DNA of 8,978 nucleotides, taken from SIG701 sp045544955 (GTDB lineage: Bacteria; Bacillota; Clostridia; Oscillospirales; CAG-272). The stretch lies in the NCBI GenBank assembly GCA_045544955.1, contig JAZPZY010000013.1:1-8978 (forward strand), read 5' to 3'. The notes under the pieces were generated by a model. The model did no database searches and was not told the origin of the DNA. It saw only the letters and a list, made by a program, of their open reading frames with translations. A program made the position numbers and the translations under genes. This document shows positions 1 to 4,745 of the stretch, one piece after another (the first letter of the stretch is position 1; each line of letters opens with the position of its first letter).

Positions 1-539
1 GTTCCACTCATATCGGCATAATATAGCGCTTTTTCTTTATCTATATTATCATAAGTGTAGCACAAACACTGTACGGCACTCTCTCTTTGACGAGTATCCG
101 TAGATCTTTTCAAAAGCTCCTCTCCAAGAGCGATGATGCGCTCTGCTTCTGCTTTAGGGCAAGGATATACCGCATCTCGATTGATTGCATGCATAAGCCC
201 TTCAATAACACGGCAATCCGTCGGGAATTCGGAATATGCCTTTTCCCAAATTTCAAGGTTCTTTTGATTTTCACCATTCTGACAGTAAATTTTACTTTGC
301 CGCTGATATTCACAAATCGCTTCTTCCACTCTTACTTGATCTACACAAAGCAATTCATCAACAGTCACATCAAAATAAAACGCGATTTTGGGCAACAAAG
401 CAATATCCGGAAAACCTTCGCCACGCTCCCACTTTCCCACGGATTGAGGTGTAATTCCAAGATGGTTGGCGAGGGCTTCTTGGGTAATGCTTTTCTGCTG
501 TCTCAATGTACGTAATTTCTCTTTCAAGTTAATTTCCAT
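1..539 (-). CDS. XRE-family helix-turn-helix transcriptional regulator (5' part, runs off the window)
   Basis: Open from an ATG at 539-537 to the window edge (179 codons, no stop), so the C-terminus is missing. Residues about 5-64 form a classic XRE/Cro-CI helix-turn-helix: KLRTLRQQKSITQEALANHL, then GITPQSVGKWERGEGFPD and the usual LPKIAFYFDVTVDELL end. The rest (about 68-179) is helical, with features such as EIWEKAYSEFPTD resembling TPR-like regions of clostridial XRE regulators; it probably dimerises or senses a ligand. The start is set by AAAGGTGG (549-556) nine bases upstream. It has its own promoter and a palindrome at the predicted transcript start, so autoregulation is likely (inference). 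Its base composition is AT-richer than the adjacent operon. The family call is firm; target genes and signal are unknown. Confidence 0.9.
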   Translation of the reverse strand, partial: MEINLKEKLRTLRQQKSITQEALANHLGITPQSVGKWERGEGFPDIALLPKIAFYFDVTVDELLCVDQVRVEEAICEYQRQSKIYCQNGENQKNLEIWEKAYSEFPTDCRVIEGLMHAINRDAVYPCPKAEAERIIALGEELLKRSTDTRQRESAVQCLCYTYDNIDKEKALYYADMSG

Positions 540-565
540 AAATTCAATCCACCTTTGTTTAGATT

Positions 566-579
566 GATAAGCGCTTATC
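566..579. promoter_or_regulatory. Perfect palindrome GATAAGCGCTTATC, candidate operator
   Basis: A 14-bp perfect inverted repeat beginning 1-2 bases downstream of the predicted start site of the XRE gene. Bound protein would block promoter clearance. XRE repressors commonly bind such short palindromes at their own promoters, so self-repression is the simplest reading. This is inference from position and symmetry only. Confidence 0.55.
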
Positions 580-587
580 TTGACTAT

Positions 588-616
588 ATTGTAACAAGTA
601 TTTGTTGCCATTTCAA
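588..616 (-). promoter_or_regulatory. Sigma-A promoter of the XRE regulator gene
   Basis: Read on the minus strand: TTGAAA (-35, 616-611), a 17-bp spacer, then TACAAT (-10, 593-588). Predicted transcription start is near 581, giving a leader of about 40 nt with a good ribosome binding site. It points only into the XRE gene. Confidence 0.75.
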
Positions 617-668
617 GAACCGCAAAGTTTATTTACGGGAGGATTTTACAACTTTTGGTTGTTCGCAC

Positions 669-707
669 TAAAAGCCTCGGCAAGGAAACTCCCTGCCGAG
701 GCTTTTA
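669..707 (-). terminator. Intrinsic terminator of the paaK-ACT operon, possibly bidirectional
   Basis: A 14-bp perfect stem (arms 669-682 and 694-707, core AAAAGCCTCGGCA / TGCCGAGGCTTTT), extended by two more G-C pairs after one mismatch, closes a five-base loop (686-690). It lies about 60 nt past the stop of the ACT-domain gene. The U-rich end on the minus strand is short (CTTTTA), and the A-rich opposite arm gives a similar run on the plus strand, so it could work both ways. Nothing obviously transcribed arrives from the left on the plus strand. Confidence 0.8.
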
Positions 708-712
708 ACTAT

Positions 713-739
713 TCAAAACTGTCCTTTAGAACCCGAAGC
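713..739 (-). repeat. 27-nt 3'-UTR element, copy 1
   Basis: Read on the minus strand this begins GCTTCGGGTTCT and ends GGACAGTTTTGA. It matches 26 of 27 bases of a second copy at 7242-7268 on the plus strand; the single mismatch is at 727. Here it begins 28 nt after the stop of the ACT gene and ends 5 nt before the terminator stem. As DNA the two copies form an inverted pair around the GC-rich operons; as RNA both lie sense-strand in a 3' UTR. I do not recognise it. Confidence 0.85.
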
Positions 740-767
740 AAATGGCGGCGGTTCGTACGTTTTTCTT

Positions 768-1199
768 TTACAGTTTGCAGATGTCCGCATCCGTAATGAG
801 GTGGAAGCCGGCCTTTTCAAGAGCCGTTTCCGCCACGGCGTTGTCCTCCACGCGGAGCACCACGTAGGCGTGCTTTTCCGTACGCGCCATAAATGCGTAC
901 AGATACTCCACGTTGATGTCCGCCTTGTCCAGAACGTCCAGAGCTGCCGTCAACTTTCCGGGTGCGTCGCCGATCTTCACGCCCACAACGTCCACCGATT
1001 TGATGAGATACTGCTGTTCACGGAGGATCTTTTCCGCCGTGGGCGTATCGTTTACGATCAGGCGGAGAATTCCGAATTCCTCCGTTTCCGCAATGGAAAG
1101 TGCCCGCAGATTTACGTTATTTTTTGCCAGAAGATCCGTCACCGAAACGATGGTGCCTTTCCGGTTCGGAAGAAAAACGGTTAACTGCTTGATTGCCAT
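768..1199 (-). CDS. Double ACT-domain protein, probable amino-acid-binding partner of the PaaK-type ligase
   Basis: A 143-residue protein made of two ACT domains in tandem (about 1-68 and 70-143) and nothing else. The first opens with QLTVFLPNRKGTIVSVTDLL and NNVNLRAL; the second with GDAPGKLTAALDVLDKADIN and VEYLYAF. These are the strand-turn-helix parts in which ACT domains bind amino acids at dimer interfaces. There is no catalytic domain, signal peptide or membrane segment, so it should be a soluble cytoplasmic regulator. It lies 30 nt downstream of the ligase in the same transcript; stand-alone double-ACT genes commonly accompany paaK-type genes in anaerobes. The start is supported by GAAAGGAG (1208-1215) eight bases upstream. 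Likely role (inference): sensing the aromatic or branched-chain amino acid end product and adjusting ligase activity. The ligand is not readable from sequence. Confidence 0.88.
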   Translation of the reverse strand: MAIKQLTVFLPNRKGTIVSVTDLLAKNNVNLRALSIAETEEFGILRLIVNDTPTAEKILREQQYLIKSVDVVGVKIGDAPGKLTAALDVLDKADINVEYLYAFMARTEKHAYVVLRVEDNAVAETALEKAGFHLITDADICKL

Positions 1200-1229
1200 A
1201 GTTGTTCTCCTTTCAGATCTTATCCATTC

Positions 1230-2537
1230 TTATATAAGCTTCCGCTTGTCGATAACGCGTACCGCCTTGCCTTCGCTTCTGGCAATGGTCTTGGGAGCCA
1301 CCAGATGCACGGCAGGGTTGATGCCCAGCATGGTCTTCATGGCACCGGCAAGTGCCTTTTCTTTGGCGAGGACCTCGCTCACCTTATCCGTGAACTGCTC
1401 GGGCGTCATCTCCACGTGCACGTCGAAGGTATCCGTGTTCTTTTCTCTGTCTACCACGATCTGGTAGTTGGGCTCGTATCCCTCGTTCAGAAGCACGGTC
1501 TCGATCTGGCTGGGGAACACGTTTACGCCGCGGATGATGAGCATATCATCCGTCCGGCCCATGGGCTTTGCCATTTTGACCAACGTACGTCCGCAGGAGC
1601 ATTTCTTCCGGGACAGAACGCAGATGTCGCGGGTGCGGTAACGGAGCAGCGGGAACGCCTCTTTATCAAGGGAGGTGAACACGAGCTCACCCTTTTCGCC
1701 CTCGGGAAGCACCTCGCCGGTTTCGGGATCGATGATCTCTGCGTAGAAGTGGTCCTCATTCACGTGCATACCGGTCTGCTCGCTGCATTCGAACGCCACA
1801 CCGGGGCCGGACGTCTCCGTCAGGCCGTAGATATCGTACGCCTTGATGCCCAGCGTAGCTTCAATGCCCCGACGCATTTCCTCCGTCCAGGGCTCCGCAC
1901 CGAAGATACCGGCCTTCAGCGGAATATCCTCCGGCTTATAGCCCTGCTCCTTCAGCGTCTCGCCGATGTAGGCGGCGTAAGAAGGCGTACAGCAAAGAAT
2001 CGTTGCGCTGAGATCCATCATGAACTGGATCTGCCGTTCCGTATTACCGGAAGACATGGGCAGCGTAAGACAGCCTACCTTATGGGAGCCGCCGTTCAGG
2101 CCGGGCCCGCCGGTGAACAGACCGTAGCCGTAGGCCACTTGGCACACATCCTTTTTGGTGCCGCCTGCCGCCACGATAGCACGGGCACAGCACTCCTCCC
2201 ACAGATCCACGTCGTGCTGGGTGTAGAACGCCACCACACGCCGGCCGGTAGTACCGGAGGTGGACTGGATACGGACGCAGTCGTCCAGCGGCTTTGCCAG
2301 AAGTCCGTACGGATAGGCGTCACGCAGATCGGCTTTAGTAAGGAAAGGAAGCTTATGAAGATCTTCGATTCCGTGAATATCCTCCGGCTTTACGCCTTTT
2401 TCATCCATAAGATTTTTGTAGTAAGGCACGTTATCGTAGACGTGCTTTACCTGCTTTACCAGTTTTTCCGACTGGAGTTTTTTCATCTCTTCCCGGGGCA
2501 TGGTTTCGATTTCGTGCTGATAGTAATTCTGTGCCAT
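1230..2537 (-). CDS. paaK: Phenylacetate-CoA ligase family protein (PaaK type)
   Basis: A cytoplasmic adenylate-forming enzyme joining an aryl- or related acid to coenzyme A using ATP (AMP and PPi released). I place the start at 2537, not at in-frame ATGs up to 2585, because GAAAGGA (2546-2552) lies eight bases upstream; this gives 435 residues, the usual PaaK size. Motifs in order: phosphate-binding STSGTTGRR (92-100), FGAEPW (212-217), YGLTE (237-241), YRTRDI (300-305), a KCSCGR cysteine cluster (312-317), hinge GRTDDMLIIRGVNVFPSQIE (327-346), and a C-terminal SEGKAVRV with the likely catalytic lysine K424. The gene is intact. It is first in an operon with the ACT gene and follows a T-box, so expression should rise when a particular tRNA is uncharged. 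In gut and rumen anaerobes this family works with indolepyruvate or related ferredoxin oxidoreductases, in either direction. The substrate cannot be fixed from sequence; phenylacetate or indoleacetate is the default guess. Confidence 0.9.
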   Translation of the reverse strand: MAQNYYQHEIETMPREEMKKLQSEKLVKQVKHVYDNVPYYKNLMDEKGVKPEDIHGIEDLHKLPFLTKADLRDAYPYGLLAKPLDDCVRIQSTSGTTGRRVVAFYTQHDVDLWEECCARAIVAAGGTKKDVCQVAYGYGLFTGGPGLNGGSHKVGCLTLPMSSGNTERQIQFMMDLSATILCCTPSYAAYIGETLKEQGYKPEDIPLKAGIFGAEPWTEEMRRGIEATLGIKAYDIYGLTETSGPGVAFECSEQTGMHVNEDHFYAEIIDPETGEVLPEGEKGELVFTSLDKEAFPLLRYRTRDICVLSRKKCSCGRTLVKMAKPMGRTDDMLIIRGVNVFPSQIETVLLNEGYEPNYQIVVDREKNTDTFDVHVEMTPEQFTDKVSEVLAKEKALAGAMKTMLGINPAVHLVAPKTIARSEGKAVRVIDKRKLI

Positions 2538-2606
2538 TTGTATCATCCTTTCTGCAAAAAACAGGTTCGCCTTGCGGCTGTGCATAGATTTTGCCGTGCA
2601 GAAAAC

Positions 2607-2644
2607 AAAAAATCCTCTGCACTCTCATAAAGAATACAGAGGAC
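2607..2644 (-). terminator. T-box attenuator terminator upstream of paaK
   Basis: Arms GTCCTCTGTA (2644-2635) and TGCAGAGGAT (2621-2612) make a 10-bp stem with two G-U pairs, followed by a run of six T (2612-2607). It lies just after the T-box sequence, as expected for the terminator that competes with the antiterminator. Confidence 0.85.
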
Positions 2645-2887
2645 GAGAACTTTCACTCCCGTGGTACCACCTCAGTTCGCCGCCGTCTCACGAAAGCGGC
2701 CTTATCAGGTACTTTCATACCTTAGTTCTGTGACGGGAACACCCGTTGCATCCTACTGAAGATCACTCTCGTTCAGTGCACTGCTAACAGAAGGCATTCA
2801 GTACGTTCACCCTCTTTGCCTCGCACCGACCGGCAACTCTCTCCAGAGGCTTTCCGCACCTACTTGTTTCTGCTCATCGCATTTGAC
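2607..2887 (-). promoter_or_regulatory. T-box riboswitch leader of the paaK-ACT operon (specifier position UGC)
   Basis: A complete T-box read on the minus strand. Stem I has the AGTAG S-turn strand, AGAGAG module, a TTGCC/GGCAA distal helix with a GGTCGGTGCGA loop, and the returning strand TGAATGCC. Small hairpins follow (for example ACGGG/CCCGT at 2746-2733), then the T-box AGGTGGTACCACGGGAG (2672-2656) and a terminator. Uncharged tRNA would pair with the specifier and the TGGT bulge and favour read-through. By position the specifier is TGC (2796-2794, Cys), but the base after TGG is T, which pairs with discriminator A73, whereas bacterial tRNA-Cys normally has U73. The T-box identity is certain; its amino acid is not. 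Confidence 0.93.
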
Positions 2888-2893
2888 AGGTTC

Positions 2894-2922
2894 ATTATAT
2901 CACTTTACCACGGTAAAGTCAA
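2894..2922 (-). promoter_or_regulatory. Sigma-A promoter of the paaK-ACT operon
   Basis: Minus-strand TTGACT (-35, 2922-2917), 17-bp spacer, perfect TATAAT (-10, 2899-2894). Transcription should start near 2887, at the head of the T-box leader. A perfect inverted repeat fills the spacer. Confidence 0.85.
2902..2919. promoter_or_regulatory. Inverted repeat ACTTTACC-N2-GGTAAAGT inside the promoter spacer, candidate operator
   Basis: Two perfect 8-bp half-sites separated by 2 bp lie between the -35 and -10 boxes of the paaK promoter and overlap the end of the -35 box. A dimeric repressor bound here would exclude RNA polymerase. No regulator gene for it is seen next to the operon and no second copy was noticed in the window. 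The symmetry is seen directly; the function is inferred. Confidence 0.6.
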
Positions 2923-2980
2923 TAGGCTGAGAAAAAATTTTTATCTGCAAAATTTCTCCGGCGTTTTTTCACAAAAACAC

Positions 2981-3009
2981 TTGACAAGCCTGTGAAGCTG
3001 TGATAAAAT
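2981..3009 (+). promoter_or_regulatory. Sigma-A promoter of the leucine T-box operon
   Basis: TTGACA (-35, 2981-2986, perfect), a 17-bp spacer, TAAAAT (-10, 3004-3009). Predicted start near 3016. It is divergent from the paaK promoter; the -35 boxes are 58 bp apart across an AT-rich stretch. Confidence 0.85.
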
Positions 3010-3015
3010 AACTAC

Positions 3016-3291
3016 CATCAAAAACGCAGTGATGCGGAATAGTAGGCAAGCCGCTTTACCTTCAGAGAGATGCCGGATGGTGCGAGGCATGGGAAGCATT
3101 TTGCTGAACTCACCGCGGAGCGGCTGTCATGAACGGAAAAAGTAGTGGCAGACGGGAACTCCCGTAACAGAGTTACGATGTGTCAGCATCTGAGGGGCAT
3201 CCTTTTCGGATGAAGAAGAGTGGTACCGCGGAAACGGTAATTTGTACGTTTTCGTCTCTTTGATTCAACAGAGAGACGGGGGCGTTTTTTT
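3016..3291 (+). promoter_or_regulatory. Leucine-specific T-box riboswitch leader (specifier CUC)
   Basis: A complete T-box. Stem I contains GCGG-AATAGTAG, the AGAGAG module (3064-3069), an ATGCC/GGCAT distal helix with a GGATGGTGCGA loop, and the returning strand TTGC-TGAACTCA-CCGC. The specifier after the conserved GAA is CTC at 3109-3111, a leucine codon, followed by the usual A. ACGGGAACTCCCGT makes a perfect small hairpin, then comes the T-box AAGAGTGGTACCGCGG (3216-3231) and a terminator. The base after TGG is T, which matches A73 of tRNA-Leu, so codon and acceptor signals agree. Expression of the two genes below should rise when tRNA-Leu is uncharged. Confidence 0.95.
3246..3291 (+). 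terminator. T-box attenuator terminator of the leucine leader
   Basis: Arms 3246-3259 and 3272-3285 form an uninterrupted 14-bp stem (four G-U pairs in the middle) with a 12-base loop, followed by seven T (3285-3291). It lies 14 bases after the T-box sequence, as in a standard T-box attenuator. Confidence 0.9.
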
Positions 3292-3350
3292 GTTGAAAAA
3301 TTGCTTATGCTATTTTATCCGTATCGGAATTTTGAAAGGGGTTTTCTGAA

Positions 3351-4739
3351 ATGAAAAAGATCGCCATTGCAGACATCACACTGAAAAAGCTTTCGGAGGA
3401 TCGGGCCGTCACGCTTCTGTTCCGTGAAAAATCCGCCATTGCCAACTGTGCCGATCAGCTGGGTGCGGACGTGATCGAGCTGCCGCCCGTAAAATCATGC
3501 CGTGAGGATACCATCATTTATAAGACCATCGCGCAGAACGTGCAGAACGCCGCCCTCGCCATCCCGGTGGGCTTCACTGCCGAAGAGGCGGCAGCGGCGT
3601 GGGAATGTGTGAAGGAAGCAAAGGCGCCCCGTCTCCAGATCGAGCTTCCCGTATCCACCATCCAGATGGAATACACCTATCACGTAAAACAGGCCAAGAT
3701 GCTGGAGAAAATCGCCGAACTGACAAAGGCAGCAAAGGCACTCTGCAATGACGTAGAGTTCTCTGCCCTGGACGCCACCCGTGCCGACGGAGATTTCCTG
3801 ATCGCCGCCGTAAAAGAAGCTGCAGCAAACGGTGCCACCCTTATCACGCTGTGCGACAGTGCCGGCACCTCCACGCCGGATGAAATCGCCAATCTGGCAG
3901 AGGCGGTAAAGAGTGCCGTATCCGTTTCCGTGTACGTGCAGGTATCGAACCGCATCCATATGGCCGTTGCTTCCGCCTTCGCCGCCGTTTTGAAGGGGGC
4001 AGACGGACTGAAGTGTGCCATGGCGGGAAAAGACGCTCTGCTGGCCGGTGAGATTTCCGACGCAGTGGCCGCCTGCGGTGCACACATCGGTGCGGAGATC
4101 CGTCTGAACAGCACGAAGATCCACGCCAGCATCGGCGACATGCTTTCCAGCATCAGCCACGATGCGTACGAAAGCGAGAAGGAAGTCAGCGAGAAGAAAA
4201 AGATCCTGCTTGATTCCGATTCCACCGCCGCGCAGATCGCCCAGGCTGCCGCCGTGCTCGGCTACGATCTGTCCGATGCGGATATCGGAAACGTGCACAA
4301 GGCACTGAAGCAGGTATGCGATAAAAAGGGTGCTGTGGGTGCCAAGGAGTTTGAAGCACTGATCGCCAGCTCCGCCATGCAAGCTCCGTCCACCTATCAT
4401 TTTGAAACCTACACCACCACCAGCAGCAACGTATCCAGCGCCATGTCCCAGGTAACGCTCAAGTGCAACGACGAGATGATCTGCGGCGTAAGCGCCGGCG
4501 ACGGCCCTATTGATTCCGCTTTCCGTGCCATCGAGCAGTGCATCGGCCACCACTACGAGCTGGACGATTTTCAGGTGCAGTCCGTCACGGAAGGCAAGGA
4601 GGCTCTGGGTTCTGCCCTTGTGCGGCTCCGTAACAACGGCAAGCTGTATTCCGGCAACGGCACGTCCACCGATATCGTGGCGGCCAGTATCCGGGCCTAT
4701 ATCAACGCACTCAACAAGATCGTATTCGAGGAGGCGTAA
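3351..4739 (+). CDS. LeuA/HMGL-like TIM-barrel protein with leucine-binding regulatory domain, catalytic residues lost
   Basis: A 462-residue relative of 2-isopropylmalate synthase, somewhat shorter than LeuA (about 500 or more). The fold is recognisable from STIQMEYTY (102-110), VEFSALDATRADGDFL (135-150) and LCDSAGTSTPDEI (167-179). The C-terminal part (about 350-460) is a good LeuA dimer/allosteric domain, with GDGPIDSAFRAIE (383-395) and GNGTSTDIVAASIRAYINAL (436-455). The active site is not kept: the family's DTTLRDG signature reads ADITLKKL (7-14), the metal-binding HxH of HCHND reads QVS (197-199), the FSxED glutamate is L140, and the NGIGERAGN loop is absent. The reading frame is clean, so this is not a decaying pseudogene. 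It may be a leucine-sensing regulatory or scaffold protein, or an enzyme with a different reaction (inference). The start is supported by GAAAGGGG (3334-3341) nine bases upstream. It is first gene after a leucine T-box and 6 nt before the next gene. Confidence 0.82.
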   Translation: MKKIAIADITLKKLSEDRAVTLLFREKSAIANCADQLGADVIELPPVKSCREDTIIYKTIAQNVQNAALAIPVGFTAEEAAAAWECVKEAKAPRLQIELPVSTIQMEYTYHVKQAKMLEKIAELTKAAKALCNDVEFSALDATRADGDFLIAAVKEAAANGATLITLCDSAGTSTPDEIANLAEAVKSAVSVSVYVQVSNRIHMAVASAFAAVLKGADGLKCAMAGKDALLAGEISDAVAACGAHIGAEIRLNSTKIHASIGDMLSSISHDAYESEKEVSEKKKILLDSDSTAAQIAQAAAVLGYDLSDADIGNVHKALKQVCDKKGAVGAKEFEALIASSAMQAPSTYHFETYTTTSSNVSSAMSQVTLKCNDEMICGVSAGDGPIDSAFRAIEQCIGHHYELDDFQVQSVTEGKEALGSALVRLRNNGKLYSGNGTSTDIVAASIRAYINALNKIVFEEA

Positions 4740-4745
4740 TACAAG

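Noticed and set aside
87..515. Plus-strand open frame opposite the XRE regulator
   Set aside because: The minus strand carries a clear XRE protein with ribosome binding site and promoter; the plus-strand translation resembles no known family.
2538..2585. Upstream in-frame start for paaK, adding 16 residues
   Set aside because: The ATG at 2537 has GAAAGGA eight bases upstream and gives the usual family length. The extension would read back toward the T-box terminator and has no comparable ribosome binding site.
1305..2630. Long open frame on the plus strand opposite paaK
   Set aside because: It is antisense to an intact, motif-rich PaaK, its translation has no recognisable family features and is rich in H, G and V, and it overlaps the T-box terminator. 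GC-rich codon use opposite a real gene produces such frames.
2932..2941. AAAAATTTTT palindrome between the divergent promoters
   Set aside because: It is short and all A/T in an AT-rich stretch. It may bend DNA or act as an UP element, but nothing sets it apart from composition.
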